The notes beneath the pieces are model-generated. The model had not been told where the DNA came from, did no database searches, and saw only the letters and a program-made list of their open reading frames with translations. Source: Sphingobium sp. DEHP117 (GTDB lineage: Bacteria > Pseudomonadota > Alphaproteobacteria > Sphingomonadales > Sphingomonadaceae). Taken from it: a DNA stretch of 64,000 nt. Location: the NCBI RefSeq assembly GCF_030867385.1, contig NZ_JAPFBJ010000003.1, positions 558,001-622,000 on the forward strand. Direction: 5' to 3'. A program made the position numbers and the translations under genes. The stretch's first letter is position 1, and every line of letters begins with the position of its first letter. Below, one piece after another: positions 31,670-40,271 of the stretch.

Positions 31670-32206
31670 CTACTTCGCCAGTTCGACATCCTCGAACGCC
31701 AGCTCCAACGGCGTGGCGCGACCGAAGATGGAGATGGAAACCTTGACCCGGCTCTTGTCGAAATCGAGTTCTTCGACGGTGCCGGTGAAGCTGGCGAAGT
31801 TGCCGCTCGTCACCTTCACCTGATCGCCGATCTCGTAGTTGACGGAAATCTTGTGCTTGGGCGCAGCGGCGGCTTCTTCCTTGGTGTTGAGGATGCGCGC
31901 GGCCTCGGCCTCGCTAATCGCCTGTGGTTTGCCCGAGGAACCGAGGAAACCCGTCACCTTCGGCGTATTTTTCACAAGGTGATATACGTCATCGTTCATG
32001 GCCAGCTTCGCCAGCACATAGCCGGGGAAGAACTTGCGCTCGGACTGCACCTTCTTGCCGCGGCGCACTTCGGTCACGGTCTCGGTCGGCACTTCCACCG
32101 ATTCGACGAGCTGCGACAGGCCCAGGCGCTCCGCCTCGGACAGGATCGAGTCGCGAACCTTGTTCTCGAAGCCCGAATAGGCATGAATGATATACCAGCG
32201 CGCCAT
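31670..32206 (-). CDS. nusG: Transcription termination/antitermination factor NusG
   Basis: A 178-residue NusG. The NGN domain has MARWYIIHAYSGFENKVRDS, a segment on modified bases of the pattern KKVQSERKFFPGYVL and VKNTPKVTGFLG. The C-terminal KOW domain has VNYEIGDQVKVTSGNFASF and FGRATPLELAFEDVE. It binds RNA polymerase and links it to Rho or the ribosome. The start at 32206 gives the usual length and follows CGGAG. It is 29 bp after secE. Confidence 0.97.
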   Translation of the reverse strand: MARWYIIHAYSGFENKVRDSILSEAERLGLSQLVESVEVPTETVTEVRRGKKVQSERKFFPGYVLAKLAMNDDVYHLVKNTPKVTGFLGSSGKPQAISEAEAARILNTKEEAAAAPKHKISVNYEIGDQVKVTSGNFASFTGTVEELDFDKSRVKVSISIFGRATPLELAFEDVELAK

Positions 32207-32235
32207 AGTGCTCCGTTCCAATACCCCAGTTTCGC

Positions 32236-32442
32236 TCATCCCTGACCTGAGGCCAGGTTGAGCAGCAGCGTGACCACCCAGCCGAAGAAGCTGTCGATCC
32301 CGAAGAAAAACAGGCCGAGCAGCGTGGTCATGATCAGCACCATCACCGTCGTCACCATCGTCTCGCGCCCGGTGGGCCAGACGATCTTGCGCGCTTCAAC
32401 CTTGACCTGGTTGAAAAATTCGCCGGGACTGGACTTCGCCAC
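32236..32442 (-). CDS. secE: Preprotein translocase subunit SecE
   Basis: A 68-residue single-span SecE. KSSPGEFFNQVKVEARKIVW and PTGRETMVTTVMVLIMTTLL are the conserved amphipathic helix and start of the membrane helix. It clamps SecY in the SecYEG channel. Position between tRNA-Trp and nusG is the classical order. Confidence 0.97.
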   Translation of the reverse strand: MAKSSPGEFFNQVKVEARKIVWPTGRETMVTTVMVLIMTTLLGLFFFGIDSFFGWVVTLLLNLASGQG

Positions 32443-32579
32443 GCTAAACCCACCTGTTCCAACACAAACACCAAACCGCGAAGCGACAAGCCTCCCTCCG
32501 GTCCTTCATGGCCGGATAGAAGCCGCCTCTTCGCGACGATCGCCACGCCTTAGCCCCGCACTCGCAAAAGCGCAAGTTT

Positions 32580-32655
32580 TGGCAGGAGTGGAGGGACTCG
32601 AACCCCCGGCATTCGGTTTTGGAGACCGACGCTCTACCAGCTGAGCTACACTCCT
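32580..32655 (-). tRNA. tRNA-Trp (anticodon CCA)
   Basis: The minus strand folds into a 76-base cloverleaf starting AGGAGTGTAGCTCAG. The anticodon loop CTCCAAA gives CCA, the T arm reads GGTTCGAGTCC, and the acceptor closes with CACTCCT, discriminator G and encoded CCA. It lies directly upstream of secE on the same strand. Confidence 0.96.
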
Positions 32656-32760
32656 GCACTTTCGGCTGGCGAAGGGGCGTCCCTTAGCCGTGCAAACCAG
32701 CCAGCGCAACCGGAAATACCCCTTGGAAGCACGCATTGGCTCTGCCACACCGGGGCGAAC

Positions 32761-33483
32761 ATGCTGATCGATCCGCTTCTGCTGCTGCGCGCTTATGCTA
32801 TCGGCGTCTTTCCGATGTCAGACGACCGCGACGCGGACGAAATCTACTGGGTGGAGCCCAAGCAGCGCGCAGTCCTGCCGCTGGATGAGTTCCACCTTTC
32901 CCGCTCGCTGGCAAAGACGGTGCGGGCAGACCGATTCCGCGTCAGCGTGAACGAGGATTTTCGCGGCGTCGTGCAACTCTGCGCAGAGGCCGCGGCCGAC
33001 CGCCCGACCACATGGATCAATCACGCCATCGAAGCGAGCTATGCCCGCCTGCATACCCTCGGCTTTGCGCATTCGGTGGAATGCTGGGAAGGTGATACAC
33101 TTGTCGGCGGGCTCTATGGGGTCGCGCTGGGCCGTGCGTTCTTCGGCGAGAGCATGGCCTCGCGTCGCACCGATGCCTCCAAGGTTGCGCTGGCGTGGCT
33201 GGTGGCGCGGATGCGGCTGGGTGGCATGACCCTGCTCGATTGCCAGTTCATGACGGATCATCTGCGCTCGCTGGGCGCCATCGAGATCAGCCAGCGCAAT
33301 TACCGCGCGCTGTTGGATACAGCGCTGTCCGGCATTTCGCTCGCCGACGAGTCGACGCTGTTGTCTGCAGGGCCGGGGCCTGAGGCGGCATCGGCATTCG
33401 CGCCGGATCTGTCGCCCACCTTGACCGTATCGGGACCGGTATCTGGCCATTTCATCGCGCAGCTCCTCACCCAGACGTCGTAG
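32761..33483 (+). CDS. aat: Leucyl/phenylalanyl-tRNA-protein transferase
   Basis: A 240-residue Aat, which adds Leu or Phe to N-terminal Arg or Lys of proteins and so marks them for ClpAP. Motifs are RAYAIGVFPMSDDRDADEIY followed by WVEPKQRAVLPLDEFHLSRS, TWINHAIEASYARLHTLGFA and VECWEGDTLVGGLYGVALG, then FFGESMASRRTDASKVAL and LLDCQFMTDHLRSLG. The last 184 bases overlap the DUF2155 gene on the opposite strand. The family core ends near residue 205, so only the tail lies in the overlap. Confidence 0.95.
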   Translation: MLIDPLLLLRAYAIGVFPMSDDRDADEIYWVEPKQRAVLPLDEFHLSRSLAKTVRADRFRVSVNEDFRGVVQLCAEAAADRPTTWINHAIEASYARLHTLGFAHSVECWEGDTLVGGLYGVALGRAFFGESMASRRTDASKVALAWLVARMRLGGMTLLDCQFMTDHLRSLGAIEISQRNYRALLDTALSGISLADESTLLSAGPGPEAASAFAPDLSPTLTVSGPVSGHFIAQLLTQTS

Positions 33484-33944
33484 ACCGGGTGCTGCACCAC
33501 GTTACGCTCCGGCCGTTCGCGGAATACCCAACCGGAGAAAACGCGGCGCCATTCTTCCTTGCGGGGAGTGCGCACATCGAGCTGAACGAACGCGCCGACT
33601 TCCTTCTCGCCTTCCCACGGGGCGGTCGCCTCGCAGGCCCGCAGCCGCACGATGGCATCGCCCACACGCAGTGCCTGCCCCGGCTTCATCGTCAGATCGC
33701 GGGTAAGGCCGTTGCGCTTGTTCAAGAGGCCGACCACAGCCACCCGCTGCGCCATCGGGGTCACGCCCGCCATATTGCTCAAGGCTTCAGGAGAAAGTGG
33801 GGAACCATCCGCAGCGACCGGGCGCGAGGCGTCCCCCTGTGGCAGCTGATTCGCGCCATCGCCGCAACCGGCCAGTGCCGCGATAAGCCCGAGCAGCGGC
33901 GCGGCATGACGCACAGCCCGCAGACTCACCTGTCGGGCGTCCAT
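33300..33944 (-). CDS. DUF2155 lipoprotein
   Basis: A 214-residue protein with an N-terminal lipobox region LLGLIAALAGCGDGANQ; lipidation at that cysteine is likely. The DUF2155 core spans about residues 65-165 and contains GLLNKRNGLTRDLTMKPGQ and RVFSGWVFRERPERNVVQHP, ending VYDVWVRSC. The function of the family is unknown, but it is conserved in alphaproteobacteria. The Ser/Asp/Ala-rich tail after residue 165 overlaps the aat 3' end and is probably disordered. The ATG overlaps the end of the NDUFA12 gene by 19 bases. Confidence 0.88.
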   Translation of the reverse strand: MDARQVSLRAVRHAAPLLGLIAALAGCGDGANQLPQGDASRPVAADGSPLSPEALSNMAGVTPMAQRVAVVGLLNKRNGLTRDLTMKPGQALRVGDAIVRLRACEATAPWEGEKEVGAFVQLDVRTPRKEEWRRVFSGWVFRERPERNVVQHPVYDVWVRSCAMKWPDTGPDTVKVGDRSGANADAASGPGPADNSVDSSASEMPDSAVSNSAR

Positions 33945-34321
33945 GCCTCATAATCTCCGGTCGCGGCGGCACGTAGCCCCCCGGCCTCGATAGCGCCGCG
34001 CGGGCGGTAGGCGCTCGCCGTACCTGTCTGGTTCGGCGTGTAATCCGCCTCCCAGACGCGCGGCGGGGGCAGAAAGCTCTCCGGCGCGCCCTCAATACTG
34101 TGGTGCAGCCAGCCATGCCATTCGGCGGGCACGCGGCTCGCGTCGTTGGAGCCGTTGTAGATCACCCAGCGGCGCGGGTTGCCGTCCAGCCCCCTGCCGC
34201 CCTCATAATAGACATTACCCATATGATCCTCGCCCACCCGTCGGCCTTTGATGGCCGAAAAGAGCGCGGTGCCGATGGTGGCGCCTTCCCACCAGGTGAA
34301 GATGTTCTTGAGCAGTCCCAT
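33926..34321 (-). CDS. NADH:ubiquinone oxidoreductase NDUFA12-like subunit
   Basis: A 131-residue homologue of the 17.2 kDa complex I accessory subunit. It starts MGLLKNIFTWWEGATIGTAL and includes VGEDHMGNVYYEGGRG, RRWVIYNGSNDASRVPAEWH and the tail YKP-like stretch ending in DYEAWTPDR. Alphaproteobacterial complex I shares this subunit with mitochondria. ATG 34321 is chosen from the family; the frame runs on to 34357. It is in a head-to-tail cluster recX-DUF192-NDUFA12-DUF2155. Confidence 0.92.
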   Translation of the reverse strand: MGLLKNIFTWWEGATIGTALFSAIKGRRVGEDHMGNVYYEGGRGLDGNPRRWVIYNGSNDASRVPAEWHGWLHHSIEGAPESFLPPPRVWEADYTPNQTGTASAYRPRGAIEAGGLRAAATGDYEAWTPDR

Positions 34322-34364
34322 GAGGCGCGGATTAAGCCGCGCAAAGGCGCTTGGCAAGCGGCTT

Positions 34365-34925
34365 CTAGTCTGCGGCGGGGCAGAAACTGGCCTGATCCAC
34401 CGTCGCCTGTTTGACGGCCGGCCTGTCGGTGCAGGGGCCCCAGCTTATGCGATCACCCTCCCTGATCCCCAACCGGGCCGCGTCGCCGCCGCGCAGCTCC
34501 AGCACGCCGGCCACCGGTTCTTCCGCGAATAGAGGAGTGCGGTCATAGGGGCGGGCGTTGGCAATGATACGCGCGATGCCGCCATTCATAGTGATGAAAA
34601 TCAGGTCCAGCGATGTCGGCGTGTCCTTCATCCAGAAAGCTGGCATCCGCGCGGGCAGCATCGGAAAGAGCATGCCGTCGCCCGGTGCGAGGTCCGTTCT
34701 GTGCATCAGTCCGCGCTCTTGCTGCTCTGCGGACAGCGCAAGCTCTATGGCAAGCCGGGTCGGCGCCCGGCCATCCTGGTGGTGGATCAGCACCGGCACC
34801 TTATCGAGATGCTGCCCGGCGCCTGTCGACTGTGTGGGCGCTGGCGCGGTATCACCCTTGTCCTGCGCGGGCGAGCAGGCCAGGGTCAGGGCGCACAGGG
34901 CCAGCGCGATGGCGGACAATCTCAT
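34365..34925 (-). CDS. DUF192 lipoprotein
   Basis: A 186-residue protein with a lipoprotein signal (ALALCALTLACSPAQ). The DUF192 domain has ELALSAEQQERGLMHRTDLA, the GMLFPM motif, PAFWMKDTPTSLDLIFI, and GVLELRGGDAARLGIREGD near the end. The biochemical function is unknown. Its ATG overlaps the recX stop (ATGA), so translation is coupled. Confidence 0.88.
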   Translation of the reverse strand: MRLSAIALALCALTLACSPAQDKGDTAPAPTQSTGAGQHLDKVPVLIHHQDGRAPTRLAIELALSAEQQERGLMHRTDLAPGDGMLFPMLPARMPAFWMKDTPTSLDLIFITMNGGIARIIANARPYDRTPLFAEEPVAGVLELRGGDAARLGIREGDRISWGPCTDRPAVKQATVDQASFCPAAD

Positions 34926-35458
34926 TCTTCGCTCCGTTCGGGAAATTCACCCGGTGCCGCATCGACCCAGGCGCGCGCGGTGGCGAAGTCATGGCCCGCG
35001 CGCACGAACGCCGCAATCTGTTTTTCCCGCACCGCTCGATCGGCCAACTCCAGCGCATAGGGGCCGATGCGCTTTTTGCGGGCGAGCGTATCCGCCGCAT
35101 CCCACCGTCCGGCCTGCGCCTGGTCCAGCGCGGCGGCGCGGGCATCCTCCGCGATGCCGTCCGCCGCCAGCGCGCCCCTGATCCGCCCCGCGCCGAGCCC
35201 ACGACGCGCCATCGCCGCGCCCTTCATCCGCGCATAAGCGGCATCGTCGAGATAGCCCAGCTCCGCAAAACGGGTGCACAATGCCGCGACATCCGGCTCC
35301 CGCGCCTCAGCCCAGCCGCGCTCCTGGAGCTTGCGCGCAAGATAGCGCTCCAGCCGCGCTCCGCTGGTCGCGAACCGCCCGACATAAGCCAAAGCCAGCT
35401 CCCTCAGAGCCGCCTCATCCAGCGCAGGTCGCTTGTTTTGGGCGCGATATCGTGCCAT
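34922..35458 (-). CDS. recX: Regulatory protein RecX
   Basis: A 178-residue RecX with tandem three-helix repeats: ALAYVGRFATSGARLERYLA, then ELGYLDDAAYARMKGAAMAR followed by RGLGAGRIRGALAADGI. RecX caps RecA filaments and limits recombination and SOS signalling. Unlike many bacteria the gene is not beside recA here. MARYRAQNKRPALDEAALR at 35458 is taken as the start. It opens a four-gene minus-strand cluster with overlapping ends. Confidence 0.88.
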   Translation of the reverse strand: MARYRAQNKRPALDEAALRELALAYVGRFATSGARLERYLARKLQERGWAEAREPDVAALCTRFAELGYLDDAAYARMKGAAMARRGLGAGRIRGALAADGIAEDARAAALDQAQAGRWDAADTLARKKRIGPYALELADRAVREKQIAAFVRAGHDFATARAWVDAAPGEFPERSEE

Positions 35459-35590
35459 GCGCCACTTTTGTGCCACAGTCGCGTCCGAATTTGAACTTGA
35501 GTTATGCGCTAGAGGCGTAAAGCATGCCGAAATGGCCATATGAGCTGTTCGGGGTCGCATATGAAGGGACTGGAATTGGCCGGAAACGAG

Positions 35591-37372
35591 ATGACTGACA
35601 GCGCCGTATTGACGCGGCCCGACGCCGCTGCCGCCTCGAAGGGGGCAACCGCACTACGTCCGCTGCCCACGCATGACAGCCTGCCCCGCCGCTTCTCAGA
35701 CTTCGCCACGATGGGCGAGGCCCTCGATTACGCCGCCACCGGCGCGCGTGGCCTCAATTTTCATGATGCGCGCGGTAATCTCGCCCGGCCCTACCCCTAT
35801 TCCGAGTTGCGCTCTGATGCGCTTGCCTGCGCTTATCGGCTGATAGCCGCCGGCATCCAGCCGCAGGATCGTATCGCACTGGTGGCTGAAACCGGCGTTG
35901 AGTTTGCGCAGATGTTCTTCGGCGTCATCTATGCAGGCGCATGGCCGGTGCCGCTTCCGCTGCCCACCAGCTTCGGCGGCAAGGACAGCTACATCGACCA
36001 GCTTTCCGTCCAGCTCCAAAGCTGCGACCCCAAGATCCTGTTCTATCCCGCCGAACTGGCCGAGATGGCGGGGGCGGCGGCAGCCGCAAACGGCGTGGAG
36101 GGCATCGCGTTCGAGGATTTCATCGCTCGTGACGCTGCACCCTGCACCCTGCCGCAGGCAAGCACCGACGAAATCGCCTATCTGCAATATTCCAGCGGCT
36201 CGACCCGTTTTCCCCACGGCGTCGCCGTAACCCACAAGGCACTGCTGTCCAACCTTGCGGCACACAGCCACGGCATGCAGGTGCAGGAGAGCGACCGCTG
36301 CATTAGTTGGCTGCCGTGGTATCATGATATGGGCCTTGTCGGCTGCTTCCTCTCGCCTGTCGCCAACCAGGTGACGGTGGATTATCTCAAGACCGAGGAC
36401 TTCGCGCGCCGCCCGCTCGCATGGCTCGATCTCATCAGCCGCAACGAGGGCACCTCGATCAGCTATTCGCCTACCTTCGGTTACGATATCTGCGCGCGCC
36501 GCATGTCGAGCCAGATGAAGGCGTCAGAGCGGTTCGACCTGTCACGCTGGCGCCTTGCGGGGAACGGCGCGGACATGATCCGCCCCGATGTAATGCAGAG
36601 CTTCGTCGATGCGTTTGCCGATGCCGGTTTTAAGCCTTCCGCCTTCCTGCCGAGCTATGGGCTGGCCGAGGCGACGCTTGCCGTAACCATCATGCCGCCG
36701 GGCGAAGGGATCGTTGTCGAGCTGGTCGGGGAGACCGATCTTTCCGGCGGAGACGCTGCGGAGGGGCGTCCACAGCGCTATCGCGCCATCGTAAACTGCG
36801 GCAGGCCGGCGCGGAACATGACGGTCGAGATTCGCGAGGAGGACGGCACGCCGCTGCCCGATGGGCAGATCGGCAAGGTCTGGACAACCGGACCGTCGCT
36901 GATGGTCGGCTATTTCCGCGATGACGCAGCCACGGCAGCCTGCATGGCGGACGGCTGGCTGGATACGGGCGATATGGGCTATATGTCGAACGGCTATCTC
37001 TACATCGTCGGCCGCGCCAAGGACATGATCATCATCAACGGCAAGAACCACTGGCCGCAGGATATCGAATGGGCGGTAGAGCAACTCCCCGGTTTCAAGC
37101 AGGGTGATATCGCCGCCTTCGCCATCACCACGCCGGGCGGCGAGGAAGCACCCGCCGTGCTGGTGCATTGCCGCACATCTGATGCGGAAGAGCGCGCGAA
37201 GCTGCGCGATCAGATACGCGACCGGGTGCGCGCCATTACCGGCATGAACTGCGTGGTCGAGCTGATCCCACCGCGCACGCTGCCGCGCACATCCTCGGGC
37301 AAGCTTTCCCGCTCCAAGGCACGCACGCTGTATCTCGAAGGCGAGATCGTGCCCTACGACGTCGCTGCCTGA
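35591..37372 (+). CDS. Fatty acyl-AMP ligase (FadD32-like)
   Basis: About 593 residues of the ANL adenylating superfamily. The P-loop is IAYLQYSSGSTRFPHGVAV; WLPWYHDMGLVGCFLSPV is the segment typical of fatty acyl-AMP ligases; A5 reads FLPSYGLAEATLAVT; DGWLDTGDMGYMSNGYLYI and GRAKDMIIINGKNHWPQDIE are A7-A8. The enzyme activates a fatty acid as acyl-AMP for transfer to a carrier protein. No polyketide synthase or carrier is adjacent. Inferred role: lipid synthesis, possibly sphingolipid-related. Starts at 35561 and 35540 are also open. Confidence 0.88.
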   Translation: MTDSAVLTRPDAAAASKGATALRPLPTHDSLPRRFSDFATMGEALDYAATGARGLNFHDARGNLARPYPYSELRSDALACAYRLIAAGIQPQDRIALVAETGVEFAQMFFGVIYAGAWPVPLPLPTSFGGKDSYIDQLSVQLQSCDPKILFYPAELAEMAGAAAAANGVEGIAFEDFIARDAAPCTLPQASTDEIAYLQYSSGSTRFPHGVAVTHKALLSNLAAHSHGMQVQESDRCISWLPWYHDMGLVGCFLSPVANQVTVDYLKTEDFARRPLAWLDLISRNEGTSISYSPTFGYDICARRMSSQMKASERFDLSRWRLAGNGADMIRPDVMQSFVDAFADAGFKPSAFLPSYGLAEATLAVTIMPPGEGIVVELVGETDLSGGDAAEGRPQRYRAIVNCGRPARNMTVEIREEDGTPLPDGQIGKVWTTGPSLMVGYFRDDAATAACMADGWLDTGDMGYMSNGYLYIVGRAKDMIIINGKNHWPQDIEWAVEQLPGFKQGDIAAFAITTPGGEEAPAVLVHCRTSDAEERAKLRDQIRDRVRAITGMNCVVELIPPRTLPRTSSGKLSRSKARTLYLEGEIVPYDVAA

Positions 37373-37415
37373 ACGCCGGGCAGCACTGTCACCTGATCAT
37401 GCACCAAGAAGCACT

Positions 37416-37441
37416 GTAAGCGGGCCGGGTGACCCGCTTAC
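37416..37441 (+). terminator. Stem-loop after the acyl-AMP ligase gene
   Basis: GTAAGCGGG and CCCGCTTAC form a perfect 9-bp stem around an 8-base loop, 44 bp after the stop. No T-run follows, so termination may be weak or factor-dependent. Confidence 0.5.
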
Positions 37442-37478
37442 GGTTGCCGCCTGAGCAGCAGCTCAGCGTCTGGGGCGA

Positions 37479-37733
37479 TTAAGCCGCCAGATCCAAGCGG
37501 TTGCCAATGGGCTCACACAGATGGGCATAGCGGCCTTCGCAGGCAGCCTCCTCTTCCGTCAGCGGTCGCATGTAAGAGATGCTCAGCGTGCGCCCGAACA
37601 CATCATCCCCTCGCAGACGAAGTTCCGCCCCCGCGTCCTCGCCCAGCGTCTGCCGCAGCGACACCAACGTGTCGATCAGCGCATCAAGCGAAGTGTAATC
37701 GGTAATCTCGATATAGTCTTTCACGATCCTCAT
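37479..37733 (-). CDS. Uncharacterised 84-residue protein
   Basis: I do not recognise this family. The protein from ATG 37733 (MRIVKDYIEITDYTSLDALI) is acidic, soluble and without a signal, with a C-terminal DVFGRTLSISYMRPLTEEEA segment. The frame extends to 37829 without a stop, but the upstream codons look unlike coding sequence and are AT-richer. A GGGG stretch lies 12 bases before the ATG. It stands alone between the acyl-AMP ligase and the GH1-RmlD gene. Confidence 0.65.
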   Translation of the reverse strand: MRIVKDYIEITDYTSLDALIDTLVSLRQTLGEDAGAELRLRGDDVFGRTLSISYMRPLTEEEAACEGRYAHLCEPIGNRLDLAA

Positions 37734-37886
37734 GGTCAAAATCCCCAACCTAACCCATTGCTGTTTTACCGGATCGCATTCTATCCACGCAATATTGTAT
37801 TTGCGGTGAATGAGCACGGTCCACCGCATAAATAGCTGAAATTCCTTATTTATAGATTAGCGACGCAGCGTTGACACAGACGATGC

Positions 37887-40076
37887 TCAGACCAGATCGG
37901 GGCGGGTCTCGCGCAGCAGATGGGCGAAATGCGCAATTGCATCGTCTAGCGACCCCATCAGCCTGCCCTTCTCGCTCGTGAGCGGCACATAAGGCGGGCG
38001 CGGGGCCACCCAGTCCAGCGACGCGCCGGGGACCGACTCGATCCCCTCACTGCCGACGCCGCAGGCATCCGCCAGCCTCCGCCCGAACGCCGCCCAGCTC
38101 ACAGGTTCGCCGTTGGTCAGGTGCCAGAGGCCATCTGCGCCATCTATGGCAAGGTCGAGCACGGCATCGGCCAGCTCGGGTACGAATGTGGGCGAGACGA
38201 CATGGTCGTCGGCGGCGCTGAAGCTGTTACCCAATGCCAGCGCCTGAAGAGCATGAACAGCGAAATTATGCGGGTCCATCGCTGAAAAGAAAGCCGCTGT
38301 GCGAACGATGAGGTGGCTTCCTGAAAGGGCGAGAATAGCCTCCTCCGCCTCGCGTTTGGAGCGGCCATAGACGTTCAACGGGATTGCGGCGTCGCTCTCC
38401 TGATAGGGGCGCTCCGCCTGCCCGTCGAACACCAGATCGCTGGAGAAGCTGACCGTAGGGATGCCCCGCGCAGCGCAGGCTTCGGCGAGCCGCAGCGCGC
38501 CAGCCGCGTTGGCGGCATAGCATGCGTCTGCATGCGCTTCGGCCTCGTCCACGCGCACCCAGCCCGCTGCGTTGACGACGCACCATGGCTGATGCGCATC
38601 AAGCGCGCACGCAATTCCGCCCGGGCTCTCAAGATCGAGCTGATCGCGCGCGGTCAGCACATGGGCGATGTCGCGATGGCGACAGGCGGCGGCGATCGCA
38701 CGACCGAGAGTTCCAGTCGCCCCCAGGATCATTAACGGGCGGCGGGTCCTCGCCGCCCAGCTTGGCGCGCTCAGATGCTCGCGGATCGGAGCAGGGCGCG
38801 GCGCGGGCAGATGGAGCAGGCGGATCGGCCTGCGCCACCATCCTGCGCCTTCGAGCACAGGATGGCCAACAACAGGGCCATCACCCAATCCTCGCAACAA
38901 TCCCGCGACAGCGGTAGGACGGGGAGCGGGACCGCTCACGTCGAACGATCCCGCCTCATAGCGCCCCTCGGCGGTGAGCAGCGTATTCCAGCCATGGCTG
39001 CCAAACAGTGACCAGCTCGTGACCGCGCGGATATCGACGCCCTCCTGACGGAGGTCTCGGGCTGTCTCCCACGCCTCCGCCGTCCATCGCAATTGATCCT
39101 CTCGCGTGCAGCCATTGTGCACTTCTGTTATTGCCAGCGGGAGCTGATAGCGGTCCCATGCCTCAAGGGTGACGCCACGCAGGCCCGGCGGCGGCGGGTC
39201 CAGCACCCGCACCGCTTCGGTATCGGCAAAGCGCTGGCGCCCGTTGCCGCCGTGCTTGTGCGCCGGGTAACGTTGCAACCGGTGATCGAGAAAACGGTCG
39301 CTGGTGAGATAATGATTGATGCCGATGACGTCGGGCGGGCAAGGAGCCTCCGCGATCGCCCGCAAGCGCGCTTCCAGCCCGAAGCTGCACAGGCGCCGCC
39401 ACAGAGCATGGCCGGGCACGACCATGCCGCACAGCAAGTCCCACCCCATCCACCGACGTGAATTGTCGAAGGCGGCCTGTTCACGCAAGGCGGCTGTGGC
39501 ATAAGTCCGGCCGAGGTCGTCCGTCTGCACCAGCCGCGCGGCGGGATTGACCCGACGCACTTCTTCCATCGCCATCCGTACACCGTCGATCTGGTTCAGC
39601 AGCGCGCGCCAGAACAATGCCTCGTCACGCACGTGGGGATACCAAAGCCCATAAAGCGCGCAGAAGCGGGCGGTGGTCACGGGTTCATTGACCGGCGTCC
39701 AGTCTTCAATCCACGGATATCGCTCCGCCACATTCCGCGCATGACGGGCGAGTCCCGGCGCGAAATCATCTGACAGTATATCGGTGTAAACCGGCCCGCT
39801 GCCGTGATGGATCAGCCCTGCAATCACGCGGATGTCGCGTGACCGGAGCAAGTCGAGCTGAGCGTCGGTCCAGCTCCAGTCGCTTTCATCAGGGTTGTAG
39901 GGTGCTATCCGTTCCCACAGCAGGGGATATCGCACTGCAGCGAAACCCACGTCGGCCATAAGGCTGATATCAGAAGCTCGCTCATGATGGCCGCTCGCGA
40001 CAATCTGGTCCCGATAGCGGTCTCCCACCCGATTGACCGTGCATTCCGGGCCGCCCCATAATTCCAAATCGTGCAT
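37887..40076 (-). CDS. Fusion of GH1-type glycosidase domain and RmlD-type sugar-nucleotide reductase
   Basis: A 729-residue two-domain protein. Residues 1 to about 400 resemble GH1 beta-glycosidases: VGFAAVRYPLLWERIAPYNP, DWTPVNEPVTTARF with the acid/base Glu, and LPLAITEVHNGCTR with the nucleophile Glu in altered context. Residues about 435-729 are an RmlD-like short-chain fold: RRPLMILGATGTLGRAIAAA, VVNAAGWVRVDEAEAHADAC, VSFSSDLVFDG and NVYGRSKREAEE with the Tyr-x-x-x-Lys pair. It is divergent from a glycosyltransferase-Glf fusion, so both likely make one surface polysaccharide. ATG 40076 follows GGAAGGG. Confidence 0.85.
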   Translation of the reverse strand: MHDLELWGGPECTVNRVGDRYRDQIVASGHHERASDISLMADVGFAAVRYPLLWERIAPYNPDESDWSWTDAQLDLLRSRDIRVIAGLIHHGSGPVYTDILSDDFAPGLARHARNVAERYPWIEDWTPVNEPVTTARFCALYGLWYPHVRDEALFWRALLNQIDGVRMAMEEVRRVNPAARLVQTDDLGRTYATAALREQAAFDNSRRWMGWDLLCGMVVPGHALWRRLCSFGLEARLRAIAEAPCPPDVIGINHYLTSDRFLDHRLQRYPAHKHGGNGRQRFADTEAVRVLDPPPPGLRGVTLEAWDRYQLPLAITEVHNGCTREDQLRWTAEAWETARDLRQEGVDIRAVTSWSLFGSHGWNTLLTAEGRYEAGSFDVSGPAPRPTAVAGLLRGLGDGPVVGHPVLEGAGWWRRPIRLLHLPAPRPAPIREHLSAPSWAARTRRPLMILGATGTLGRAIAAACRHRDIAHVLTARDQLDLESPGGIACALDAHQPWCVVNAAGWVRVDEAEAHADACYAANAAGALRLAEACAARGIPTVSFSSDLVFDGQAERPYQESDAAIPLNVYGRSKREAEEAILALSGSHLIVRTAAFFSAMDPHNFAVHALQALALGNSFSAADDHVVSPTFVPELADAVLDLAIDGADGLWHLTNGEPVSWAAFGRRLADACGVGSEGIESVPGASLDWVAPRPPYVPLTSEKGRLMGSLDDAIAHFAHLLRETRPDLV

Positions 40077-40215
40077 CGCATCCCTTCCGGGCAGCGCCAC
40101 CCACTGCACATAACCAGAAGCGGGTCGGATAGTTGCATCCTCCGACGTTTTAACGTGGAGCCGCCCGGCCTGTCAGCGTCAAGCGCCGAAATATGGTGCC
40201 TTTGCGCCGGGCCGC

Positions 40216-40241
40216 GGAACCGCGAGGCCGGGTGGAAGGTT
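40216..40241 (+). promoter_or_regulatory. Candidate EcfG promoter of the glycosyltransferase-Glf gene
   Basis: GGAAC and GGTT are separated by 17 bases; the -10 differs from CGTT at one position. It ends 30 bp before the ATG at 40272, a suitable distance. Confidence 0.55.
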
Positions 40242-40271
40242 ACCCTAGCACCACCCAAGAGGTTTCCATTC

